NCBI GenBank assembly: GCA_963726825.1 | Contig: CAVSDT010000002.1 | Span: forward strand, 2,259,159 to 2,323,158 | Source of the DNA: DATLGB01 sp963726825 | Lineage (GTDB): Bacteria; Actinomycetota; Thermoleophilia; Solirubrobacterales; Solirubrobacteraceae | Reading direction: 5' to 3' | Length of the DNA: 64,000 bases | Part shown: positions 43,502-51,441 of the stretch, piece after piece | Layout: every line of letters begins with the position of its first letter | How positions within the stretch are numbered: position 1 is the first letter of the stretch | The notes under the pieces: model-generated | The model's input: only the letters and a program-made list of their open reading frames with translations | Databases searched by the model: none | Told to the model about the DNA's origin: nothing | Program-made: the position numbers and the translations under genes

Positions 43502-46006
43502 CTAGAGCCGCACGCCCGCGGCGCGCAGGGCCGACCGGAGGGCCGAGGCGGAGCGCAGCGCGGAGCGGCCCGCCACCGCGACCGTGCGGGTCGACCGGGC
43601 CCCCGCACGGGGGAGCACGTAGACCACCCGGCGCCCGCCCGTCGCGCGGCGGGAGACCCGGATCCGGGCCCCGGCACGCCCCCGCAGGCCCGCGACGCGG
43701 CGCAGCGCGCGGGCGCGCGGCACGCGCACGGCCCGCGACGACGAGGCGCCCCGGCGCACGACGAGCTCGACCCGGTCAGACCCGCCACGGGCCAGCCGGC
43801 GGCTCCGAGCGCTCCGGTCACCCCTGACCGCGCCGACCCCGAAGACCGCCCGTGTCCCCCCGCACCAGCGCAGGGAGCGACCCGGTCGCGACCCCGGCTG
43901 GCCCGCGCGCCGGAGCACCGACTCGGCCCCGGCGCCGAGCCGGACCGCACCGATGCCGCGGGCGCGCGACAGCACCCGCGCCGACCCCGGCTGACACCGT
44001 GGCCCCGGGGCGCCCACCGCGCGCTCCCACATCTCGAGGTAGGCCTCGGAGCCGTTGAGCATGTCGCGCCGGATCTGGTCCCCGCCGATCAGGCGCACGT
44101 CCTCCCAGAAGTCCGGCATCAGCCCGTAGTTGGCCACGCCGTCCTCGTTGACGTCCCACCGCTGCGACCCCGCCGTCAGCCGCGCCATCGACACCCCGGC
44201 GTCGTAGGCCTTGAACGGGTAGGTGACGCCGGGCGCCGGCGAGTCGCCGGGCTTGCGCGGCGGGGCCTGGTCGCCGAGGCCGTTCATGTCGGCTCCGTAG
44301 CCCATCCCGAACGTGTACTTCGACGATCGCAGCGTCCGCAGCCGCTGCCACTGCTTCACGTAGCCGGCCGCCTGCTTGGGGAACGGCGACACGACCCCTC
44401 CGAGGGCGAGGATGCGGGGATCGTCGGAGGGGTGCTCCCAGGTGTGGGAGGAGACGACGCCGGAGTACCCGATGCCCTCGAGCACGTCGAGCGCGGCCGC
44501 ACCGGTCTTCTTGTCCATGTGGTCGATCTCGACGATCATCCCCCGAGCGGCCATCGCCTTCAGCAGCCCGACGCCGAGCTCGGTCAGTCCCCGCGTGTTG
44601 CAGTGCGGCGCGGGGCCGTATGCCGGGATCGCCGGGAGGCCGTTGCCCGGCAGCGCCTCACCGAGCGCCGGCCCGATCAGCGCGCCGATCCCGCCGGGCA
44701 GCGAGGTCAGCTGCGTGTTGTCGGGTTCGACGCCGTCCTCGCAGGTCCGCACGTCCCAGAAGGAGCCCGTCTTGAGGAAGTTGCCGAGGTTGACCAGCGG
44801 TCCGAGCGCGGCACCGTCCATCTTCGTCCCGCCGAAGCCGTTGTTGAACTTGTGCACGGGGAAGAAGGAGCGGATGCCGAGGCGCTGCACCTCGTCGAGG
44901 CGCTGCTCGACCTCCGGCAGGGTGCACTCCGAGACCCCGTTGACGATGCCGCAGCCGAGCACCCGCGAGAGCTCGATGCCCATGACGACGGCGATCTTGC
45001 CCCGGTTGATGACCTCCCGGGCCTCCCACGGCGAGGTCACGATCCGGAACCAGCCCTTGCCCGGGCCGCCGGACTGGGCGTCGACGTAGTCCTGCAGCGC
45101 GTAGAGCTCGGCGCGCTGGCGGCGCACGGCGCTCATGTCGTTGCAGTCGGTCTTCTTGCGCGGCATCAGCTCGCACAGCGTCTCGTTCTCGACGAAGTCG
45201 TTGACGATCAGCCGCAGCCCGCCTCGCCACGAGCGCTCGATCCACTTGAAGTACGTCTGCTCGTAGGAGAGCTTCTCGTGGGTCGGCCAGTCCTTGAACG
45301 TCGGCCAGCCGACGGTGTCGTGCGGTGCCACGGGCTGGCCGAAGTCGACGAAGTTCTGCACGGGGGCCGCGGCGCCGCCGGGCCCCTGGATCGACGCGCA
45401 GTCGGGCAGGGCGACGGTGACCCCCATCGGCGACCACGGCTTGCCGCAGTGGAAGTCGCCCCCGAGGAAGTCGAACGCCATCAGGTGCGCGTGGGAGTCC
45501 ATCAGCCCGCTGGTCGTGGCGACGGGGGAGCTGCCGCGCATCGGCGTGCCGGTCGCGTCCGTCTCGGCCTCGGGGAACGTCGCGCAGCCGCTCGAGGGGA
45601 CGAAGGACACGCGCGTCCCGTCCGGCGACGGGAGGAGCTCGCCACCGGCGACGCCGACGTCGGCGGCCGGCTCCGGGGTCCCGTCGATGCCGAGCGTGCG
45701 GCCACCGTCGGTGCGCAGGCGGAACGTCCCGCCGCGGCCGCTGTCCACGCGGTAGATCGAGGACACCGTCGCGGTGGGCTCGGCCGCGATCCGCCCGCCG
45801 GTCGTCGTCTCGTAGCGGGCGTCGGCGGTGAAGAGGACGTAGGCGCCGAGGCCCGCGGCGTGCAGGCGCAGCGGCCCGGTCCTCGAGCCGTCCGCCCCCT
45901 GGACGGCGAAGCAGCCGTTCACCAGCGAGTACCGCGTCTGAGCCGCGGCAGCCGTCGACGGCAGCAGCGCGAGCAGCGCTGCGCACAACACGAGTCCCCT
46001 GCGCAT
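43502..46006 (-). CDS. Secreted M19-like amidohydrolase-fold protein with Arg-rich C-terminus
   Basis: 834 residues with a signal peptide (LVLCAALLALLPSTAAAAQ). A 100-residue beta-rich N-terminal region (YSLVNGCFAVQG and GAYVLFTAD) precedes the catalytic fold. The metal motifs GLMDSHAHLMAFDFLGG, VVMGIELSRVLGC, MIVEIDHMDKK, VVSSHTWEHP and FGMGYGADMNGLG resemble the His/Asp set of M19 membrane dipeptidases. The last 150 residues are highly basic (RGASSSRAVRVPRARALRRV onward), low complexity and without obvious fold; they may bind the anionic cell wall. Activity on a dipeptide is inference. Confidence 0.75.
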   Translation of the reverse strand: MRRGLVLCAALLALLPSTAAAAQTRYSLVNGCFAVQGADGSRTGPLRLHAAGLGAYVLFTADARYETTTGGRIAAEPTATVSSIYRVDSGRGGTFRLRTDGGRTLGIDGTPEPAADVGVAGGELLPSPDGTRVSFVPSSGCATFPEAETDATGTPMRGSSPVATTSGLMDSHAHLMAFDFLGGDFHCGKPWSPMGVTVALPDCASIQGPGGAAAPVQNFVDFGQPVAPHDTVGWPTFKDWPTHEKLSYEQTYFKWIERSWRGGLRLIVNDFVENETLCELMPRKKTDCNDMSAVRRQRAELYALQDYVDAQSGGPGKGWFRIVTSPWEAREVINRGKIAVVMGIELSRVLGCGIVNGVSECTLPEVEQRLDEVQRLGIRSFFPVHKFNNGFGGTKMDGAALGPLVNLGNFLKTGSFWDVRTCEDGVEPDNTQLTSLPGGIGALIGPALGEALPGNGLPAIPAYGPAPHCNTRGLTELGVGLLKAMAARGMIVEIDHMDKKTGAAALDVLEGIGYSGVVSSHTWEHPSDDPRILALGGVVSPFPKQAAGYVKQWQRLRTLRSSKYTFGMGYGADMNGLGDQAPPRKPGDSPAPGVTYPFKAYDAGVSMARLTAGSQRWDVNEDGVANYGLMPDFWEDVRLIGGDQIRRDMLNGSEAYLEMWERAVGAPGPRCQPGSARVLSRARGIGAVRLGAGAESVLRRAGQPGSRPGRSLRWCGGTRAVFGVGAVRGDRSARSRRLARGGSDRVELVVRRGASSSRAVRVPRARALRRVAGLRGRAGARIRVSRRATGGRRVVYVLPRAGARSTRTVAVAGRSALRSASALRSALRAAGVRL

Positions 46007-46015
46007 GGGGGATTC

Positions 46016-46822
46016 CTACCGCTCCGCGGCGGCCTCGTACAGGGCGTTGGCCGAAAGTCCCGTGAGCCCGGCGACGACGCGGGCCGCCGGGCGGGCCTTC
46101 GCACCGGCCTCCACGAGCCGCTCGACGGCGTCGACGGCCTCGTCGAGCGGACCGGCGACCACCGGTGCGCCGCCGATCACGAGCACGACCTCGCCACGGG
46201 GCTCGGCCGCGTCGTAGCGCGCCGCCAGCTCCCCGGCGCCGCCGCGCACGACCTCCTCGTGGAGCTTCGTCAGCTCGCGGCAGACGGCGACGGGCCGGTC
46301 CGGGTCGAGCTCGGCGAGGACGGCGAGGGAGGCCGCGACCCGGCGCGGCGACTCGAACGCGACGAGCGTCTCCCCCGTCGCGAAGACCGTGCGCAGCGCC
46401 CCCTGCTTGCGGGGAAGGAAGCCGACGAAGCGCCACACGTCGGCGGGGAGCGCGCTGGCGACGAGCGCGGTCAGCGCGGCGGACGGGCCGGGGAGGACCT
46501 CGATCCGGACGCCGGCCGCGGCGCACGCCTGCAGGAGGACGTGCCCCGGATCCGAGACGAGCGGCATCCCGGCGTCCGAGCACAGCGCGACGACCTCCCC
46601 GGCCTGCATGCGCGCCACGAGCTCGGCTGCACGGGCGGCCTCGTTGTGCTCGTGGTAGGAGAGCAGTGGCGCGTCGATCTCGTGCCGCCGCAGCAGGCCC
46701 CGCGTGTGCCGGGTGTCCTCGCAGGCGATCACGTCCGCCGAGCGGAACGCCGTCAGCACCCGGAGCGTGACGTCCTCCAGGTTGCCGATCGGGGTGGGAC
46801 AGACGACCAGGCGGCCGCTCAC
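46016..46822 (-). CDS. rsmI: 16S rRNA 2'-O-ribose methyltransferase
   Basis: 268 residues of the tetrapyrrole-methylase fold. RLVVCPTPIGNLEDVTLRVL and CEDTRHTRGLLRRHEI are the diagnostic blocks, then LCSDAGMPLVSDPG and EVLPGPSAALTALVASALP. It methylates C1402 of 16S rRNA with RsmH. GTG start overlaps the ROK kinase stop by four bases. The rsmI-metG neighbourhood is conserved, here separated by two wall-hydrolase-like genes. Confidence 0.95.
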   Translation of the reverse strand: MSGRLVVCPTPIGNLEDVTLRVLTAFRSADVIACEDTRHTRGLLRRHEIDAPLLSYHEHNEAARAAELVARMQAGEVVALCSDAGMPLVSDPGHVLLQACAAAGVRIEVLPGPSAALTALVASALPADVWRFVGFLPRKQGALRTVFATGETLVAFESPRRVAASLAVLAELDPDRPVAVCRELTKLHEEVVRGGAGELAARYDAAEPRGEVVLVIGGAPVVAGPLDEAVDAVERLVEAGAKARPAARVVAGLTGLSANALYEAAAER

Positions 46823-47760
46823 CCCGCGAGCTCCTCCCGGACCAGGAACGCCGCGCCGACCATCCCGGCCGAGTCGGCGAAGGCCGTCTCGACGATGCGG
46901 ACCGAGCGCGAGGGCTCCATCGCGCGCCGGGCGACCTCCTCCCGGGCGGGCGCGAGCAGCATCTCCCCCGCCGCGAGGACGCCCCCGCCGACCACGACGA
47001 CCTCGGGGTTGAGGCCCATCGCGATCGCGGTGATGCCCGCGCCGAGCCGCGTGCCGAGCATGTGCAGGAGGCCGCGGGCGTCGGGATCGCCGTCACGCGC
47101 CAGCGCCGTGACGTGCTCGCCGGTCAGGGCGATGCCGGCGGCGAGGTCGCGCCCGAGCCGCGAGTGCGGGACCACGGCGGCGCGCTGACGCGCGTCGCGG
47201 GCCAGCGCGGAGCCCGAGCACAGGGACTCGAGACAGCCGCGGCCGGGGCAGCCGCCGAAGCAGGGTGGGCCGTCGAGGTCGACGGGCATGTGGCCGAGCT
47301 CGGCCCCGGCGCCGGTGGCACCGCGGTAGAGCCGGCCGTCGAGCACGAGCCCACCGCCGATCCCCGTCCCCAGGGTGAGCAGCGCAGCGTGGTCGCAGCC
47401 CTGGGCGGCGCCGACGCGCCACTCGGCGAGCATCGCGCAGTTGCCGTCGTTGTCGATCACCACGGGCGCCCCGACGCGCTCGGACAGCACCTGCGCGAAC
47501 GGCACGTCGTCGAGCGGGAGATGGACGCTGCGGACCGCGATCCCGGTGCGGCGGTCGATCAGCGCGGGGATGCCGAAGCCGATCGGCGACACGCCGTCGT
47601 AGTCGAGCGACGCGAGCGCCGAGTCGATCGTCTCGAGCAGCTCGGGCAAGGGCAGACCGGAGATGATCCGCTTCTCCGAACGCAGGATGGTGCCGTCGGC
47701 GGCCACCTGGCCGGCGAGCAGCTTGGTGCCGCCGAGGTCGACGCCGTAGAAGGCCTCCAT
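46819..47760 (-). CDS. ROK-family glucokinase-like protein
   Basis: 313 residues. The ATP-binding FYGVDLGGTKLLAGQVA motif, the catalytic Asp in VVIDNDGNCAMLAEWR, LTLGTGIGGGLVLDG, and the ROK zinc site in GHMPVDLDGPPCFGGCPGRG-like sequence (His plus three Cys) are all visible. Zinc-containing ROK kinases phosphorylate glucose or other hexoses. It precedes rsmI with a GTGA overlap. The last strand, VVVVGGGVLAAGEMLL, is typical. Confidence 0.9.
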   Translation of the reverse strand: MEAFYGVDLGGTKLLAGQVAADGTILRSEKRIISGLPLPELLETIDSALASLDYDGVSPIGFGIPALIDRRTGIAVRSVHLPLDDVPFAQVLSERVGAPVVIDNDGNCAMLAEWRVGAAQGCDHAALLTLGTGIGGGLVLDGRLYRGATGAGAELGHMPVDLDGPPCFGGCPGRGCLESLCSGSALARDARQRAAVVPHSRLGRDLAAGIALTGEHVTALARDGDPDARGLLHMLGTRLGAGITAIAMGLNPEVVVVGGGVLAAGEMLLAPAREEVARRAMEPSRSVRIVETAFADSAGMVGAAFLVREELAG

Positions 47761-47800
47761 CCCCGGGACGGTACTTGCGCGGCGCCGACACGCCGGTCCC

Positions 47801-47806
47801 TACCGT
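47801..47806 (+). promoter_or_regulatory. Candidate -10 for the LCP gene
   Basis: TACCGT, 9 bases before the ATG. Confidence 0.35.
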
Positions 47807-47815
47807 GCGCGGGCC

Positions 47816-49000
47816 ATGGCCGGTGATGACGACCAGGACGGCCAGGCCCCGAAGTACAAGGTCTACCGCTCCAAGCCGAAGCTGTTCGGCCGGGGCGAGG
47901 ACACGGGTGGCCTGCGCGAGCTGCGGGGCGGCGACCGCCCCCCCGGATCCGAGGCGCCCCGCGGGCGCCGCGACGAGCCCGAGTACGCGGTCCACCGCGC
48001 CGGCGGCCGGCGTCGGCTGTCGCTGCCCGGCCGCCGCCAGGACCGCCCCGGCGGCCGGCGGCGGATCACGAAGGGCCGCGTCGCCAAGTGGGTCCTGACC
48101 GCCGTCGTCGGCTGGATCGCCCTGTCCGTGGTGCTGTTCATGGTCTCGGCGACCCTGCAGCGCAAGCACACCTCCGACGCCGCCCGCGCGGCGCTGACGA
48201 AGGCCGGCAACCCGCTGACGACGCCCAACACGATCCTCGTGCTCGGCTCCGACGCCCGCCAGCCGGGCTCCAAGGAGCCGGGGGCCGACGTCGGCGGTCC
48301 CTCCCGCTCGGACTCGATCCTGCTCATGCGCACCGGCGGCGGGAAGGCGGCGCGGCTGTCGATCCCGCGCGACACCGTCGTCGACATCCCCGGCAGCGGC
48401 CGCAACAAGATCAACGCGGCCTACGCGATCGGCGGCCCGTCGCTGGCGATCAAGACCGTCGAGCAGTTCATGGGGATCGACGTCAACCACATCGTCGAGG
48501 TCAACTTCGGCAACTTCCCCGACTTCATCGACGCGCTCGGGGGGATCAACATCTCCACCGGCTGCGTGCAGTCAGACATCAACGGGGGCCGCAAGAACGG
48601 CGGCTACTCCTTGCGGCTGCGCGCGGGCAAGAACCACATCGACGGCAAGCAGGCGCTCGCGCTCGCCCGCACGCGCAAGAACGCCTGCAAGCCGTCGGAG
48701 AACGACCTCACGCGCGCGCGCCGTCAGCAGAAGATCCTCGCCGCGATCAAGAGCCGGACGATCTCCCCCGTGACGTTCTTCCGCCTGCCCTGGGTCGCCT
48801 GGGCGGCCCCGAAGGCGATCCGCTCCGACATGGGCGGCCCGACCCTGCTCGGCCTGTTCGGCGCGATCCAGACCGGCGGGAACGCCAAGGACACCGTGCT
48901 CAAGCCGACGGGGTCCGAGACCCTGCCCGACGGCGGCGCGGGCCTCGACGTGACCGAGGCGGAGGTCGCCCGGGCCCGCGAGCGCTTCCTCGCGGGCTAG
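47816..49000 (+). CDS. LytR-CpsA-Psr family wall-anchoring transferase
   Basis: 394 residues. A basic disordered cytosolic N-terminus, one membrane helix (VAKWVLTAVVGWIALSVVLF), then the LCP domain with ILVLGSDARQPGSKE, RSDSILLMRTGGGKAARLS, SIPRDTVVDIPGSGRNKINA and a YAIGGPSLAIKTVEQFMGID block. The Asp of GSDAR and the Arg of SRSDSI and SIPRD correspond to the pyrophosphate-binding residues of characterised LCP proteins. It attaches polymers such as teichoic acids or glycans to peptidoglycan. The stop interlocks with the convergent fmdB-like gene via CTAG. Confidence 0.92.
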   Translation: MAGDDDQDGQAPKYKVYRSKPKLFGRGEDTGGLRELRGGDRPPGSEAPRGRRDEPEYAVHRAGGRRRLSLPGRRQDRPGGRRRITKGRVAKWVLTAVVGWIALSVVLFMVSATLQRKHTSDAARAALTKAGNPLTTPNTILVLGSDARQPGSKEPGADVGGPSRSDSILLMRTGGGKAARLSIPRDTVVDIPGSGRNKINAAYAIGGPSLAIKTVEQFMGIDVNHIVEVNFGNFPDFIDALGGINISTGCVQSDINGGRKNGGYSLRLRAGKNHIDGKQALALARTRKNACKPSENDLTRARRQQKILAAIKSRTISPVTFFRLPWVAWAAPKAIRSDMGGPTLLGLFGAIQTGGNAKDTVLKPTGSETLPDGGAGLDVTEAEVARARERFLAG

Positions 49001-49362
49001 TCCGTCTTCGACGGGGCGGGCTTGGCGTCCGACGACGAGGAGGACCCGCCGTTGGAGGCGCCCGAGGAGGCTGAGGACGAGTCCGAGGAGGACGTGGTGG
49101 ACGTCTCCGTCTTCTTGTCCTTCTGCTTCTGGTCGTTCTTGTCGGCACCGTCGGAGGCGGACTTCTCCATCTCGCGCGAGCGCTTCTTGGTGCCGTAGTC
49201 GGTGTTGTAGAAGCCGGAGCCCTTGAAGTGGATCGACGGCGCGTGGAGCACCTTCTGCACGGGCGCACCACATTCGGTGCACTCGGTGAGCGGCGGGTCC
49301 GAGAAGGACCGCATCAGGTCGAACTGGTGGCCGTTGTCGCAGCGGTACTCGTAGATCGGCAT
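48997..49362 (-). CDS. FmdB-family zinc ribbon protein
   Basis: 121 residues. The N-terminal MPIYEYRCDNGHQFDLMRSF and TECTECGAPVQKVLHAPSIH contain the paired Cys of the FmdB zinc ribbon, and FKGSGFYNTDYG is the conserved tail motif. A long Ser/Lys/Asp-rich extension fills the rest. The family is often linked to regulation or to ribosome-associated roles; the function here is unknown. A TACCCT hexamer lies 10 bases upstream of the start. The stop overlaps that of the LCP gene. Confidence 0.9.
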   Translation of the reverse strand: MPIYEYRCDNGHQFDLMRSFSDPPLTECTECGAPVQKVLHAPSIHFKGSGFYNTDYGTKKRSREMEKSASDGADKNDQKQKDKKTETSTTSSSDSSSASSGASNGGSSSSSDAKPAPSKTD

Positions 49363-49393
49363 CGGGGCCAAGAGGGTAGGGCAGGACCCGCCG

Positions 49394-49399
49394 TAGACT
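49394..49399 (+). promoter_or_regulatory. Candidate -10 for glyS
   Basis: TAGACT, 8 bases before the ATG. Confidence 0.4.
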
Positions 49400-49407
49400 C
49401 GCCGACC

Positions 49408-50775
49408 ATGCCGTCTGACGCCGTGACCATGGACAAGATCGTCGCGCTGTGCAAGCGCCGCGGCCTCATCTTCCCCGCTTCGGAGATCTACGGCGGCATC
49501 GCCAACACCTACGACTACGGGCACTACGGCGTCCTGCTCAAGACCAACGTCAAGAACGCGTGGTGGCAGGCGATGGTCTTCCGCCGCGACGACGTCGTGG
49601 CGCTGGACTCCGCGATCATCCAGAACCCCCGCACGTGGGAGGCCTCGGGCCACCTGGCGGGCTTCAGCGACCCGCTCGTGCAGTGCCTGGGCGACTGCAA
49701 GCGGCGCTTCCGCCTCGACCACCTGCAGGAGGCCGCGGTGGAGAAGGGCGAGGACCCGGCGCTCGTGCGCTGCCCCGTGTGCGGTGGCGAGCTGAGTGCG
49801 CCGCGCGCCTTCAACCTGATGTTCCAGACGCAGATCGGGACCGTGGCCGACAGCGCCGCGACCGTCTACCTGCGCCCCGAGACCGCGCAGGGCATCTTCC
49901 TGGACTTCAAGACGGTGATGCAGACCTCGCGCAAGAAGCCGCCGTTCGGCATCGCGCAGGTCGGCAAGTCGTTTCGCAACGAGATCACGCCGTCGAACTT
50001 CGTCTTCCGCACGCTCGAGTTCGAGCAGATGGAGATGGAGTACTTCGTCGCGCCGGAGGAGGCGGAGCGGTGGTACGCGTACTGGTGCGAGGAGCGCCGG
50101 GACTGGTACCAGCGCCTCGGCATCCGGCCCGACAAGCTGCGCCTGCGTCCGCACGACCCCGACGAGCTGTCGCACTACTCCTCGGGCACGAGCGACGTCG
50201 AGTACGAGTTCCCGTTCGGCTTCTCCGAGCTCGAGGGCGTCGCCAACCGGGGGGACTTCGATCTCACCCAGCACGCGGAGCACTCCGGTCAGAAGCTCAC
50301 CTACAAGGACGCCAACGCCGGTGTCGAGTACGTCCCGCACGTGATCGAGCCGGCCGCCGGCGTGGACCGGGCGATGCTCGCGTTCCTCTGCGACGCCTAC
50401 GACGAGGACGAGCTCGGCGGCGAGCAGCGCACGGTGCTGCGGCTGCATCCGGCGCTCGCGCCGATCAAGGTCGCCGTCTTCCCGCTGCTGCGCAAGGAGG
50501 GGCATCCCGAGCTCGCGCGCGAGGTCTACGAGACGCTGCGCGAACGCGTCTCGGCCGAGTACGACGAGGGCGGCAACATCGGCAAGCGCTACCGCCGCCA
50601 CGACGAGATCGGGACGCCGTACTGCGTGACGGTGGACTTCCAGACGCTCGAGGACCGGACCGTGACGCTGCGCGAGCGCGACTCGGGCGAGCAGACCCGC
50701 GTGCCGATCGACGGGCTCGCCGACGAGCTCGCCAAGCGGGTCGCGGCGCCGTGGACGTCCCCCAAGCTGGGCTGA
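49408..50775 (+). CDS. glyS: Glycyl-tRNA synthetase (single-chain, alpha2 type)
   Basis: 455 residues. Class II synthetase of the eukaryotic-like homodimeric kind, not the alpha2beta2 form. Motifs: KRRGLIFPASEIYGGIANTY, the zinc-like CPVCGGELSAPRAFNLMF segment, motif 2 region FRNEITPSNFVFRTLEFEQM, and motif 3 GVDRAMLAFLCDAYDEDEL. The anticodon-binding domain follows (LAPIKVAVFPLLRKEGHPEL). Start at MPSDAVT; a second ATG 21 bases later is possible. Confidence 0.96.
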   Translation: MPSDAVTMDKIVALCKRRGLIFPASEIYGGIANTYDYGHYGVLLKTNVKNAWWQAMVFRRDDVVALDSAIIQNPRTWEASGHLAGFSDPLVQCLGDCKRRFRLDHLQEAAVEKGEDPALVRCPVCGGELSAPRAFNLMFQTQIGTVADSAATVYLRPETAQGIFLDFKTVMQTSRKKPPFGIAQVGKSFRNEITPSNFVFRTLEFEQMEMEYFVAPEEAERWYAYWCEERRDWYQRLGIRPDKLRLRPHDPDELSHYSSGTSDVEYEFPFGFSELEGVANRGDFDLTQHAEHSGQKLTYKDANAGVEYVPHVIEPAAGVDRAMLAFLCDAYDEDELGGEQRTVLRLHPALAPIKVAVFPLLRKEGHPELAREVYETLRERVSAEYDEGGNIGKRYRRHDEIGTPYCVTVDFQTLEDRTVTLRERDSGEQTRVPIDGLADELAKRVAAPWTSPKLG

Positions 50776-50779
50776 CGCC

Positions 50780-51370
50780 GTGGAGCGGCTCGCGCGGGTG
50801 ACGCTCGCCGCGCCGGCGGACGCGTTGGAGGCCGTCGGCGCGTTCTACGGGTCGACGGTGGGCCTGCCGGAGGTCGGCCCGTGCGCGTTCGCCGCCGGGC
50901 CGGACGTGCTGGCGTTCGAGCCGTCCGACGGCGAGCCCTTCTACCACTTCGCCCTGCTCGTGGGGGACCTCGACGCCGCCCGCGCGCGGGTGGACGGGCT
51001 CGTGCGCCTGCTGTCGCCGTCCTGGCAGGACGACGTGGTGGTCCCCTTCCCGGACTGGGAGGCCCGGGCGATCTACTTCCACGACCCGGTGGGCAACATC
51101 GTCGAGCTGATCCAGCACGGGCCGGCGGGTCCTGACGCGGTGCTGGGGATCTCGGAGATCGGCGCCGTCGCGGCGGACCCGGCCGCGGCCGTGCGCGAGT
51201 GGGAGGCGCGAGGCGCGCCGCTGTGGGACGGCGGGATCGACGCCTCGGGTCGCGGCCTGGCGTTCTGCGGCCGCAAGGGGCACACCGTGATCGTCGCCCC
51301 CGTGGGCCGCGGCTGGCTGCCGACGGGCCGCCCGGCGGAGCCGCACCCCGTCGCGGTCGAGCTCGCCTGA
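50780..51370 (+). CDS. VOC (glyoxalase/bleomycin-resistance) fold protein
   Basis: 196 residues with a GTG start four bases after glyS. The first VOC module is clear (VTLAAPADALEAVGAFYGST, FYHFALLVGDLDAARARVDG, AIYFHDPVGNIVELIQHG with the His/Glu metal motif). The second half looks like a degenerate repeat (ISEIGAVAADPAAAVREWEA). Members include glyoxalases, dioxygenases and resistance proteins; the substrate is unknown. Co-transcription with glyS is likely. Confidence 0.85.
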   Translation: MERLARVTLAAPADALEAVGAFYGSTVGLPEVGPCAFAAGPDVLAFEPSDGEPFYHFALLVGDLDAARARVDGLVRLLSPSWQDDVVVPFPDWEARAIYFHDPVGNIVELIQHGPAGPDAVLGISEIGAVAADPAAAVREWEARGAPLWDGGIDASGRGLAFCGRKGHTVIVAPVGRGWLPTGRPAEPHPVAVELA

Positions 51371-51441
51371 CCGGCGGCCGGGGGTCCGCGGGCTGCACGG
51401 CCCTCGCCGCTGGCGCTGGGTGCGACGCGACCGCGCGCAGG

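Noticed and set aside
43451..47188. Plus-strand frame of 1245 codons
   Set aside because: Antisense to the M19-like protein, rsmI and ROK genes; no motifs.
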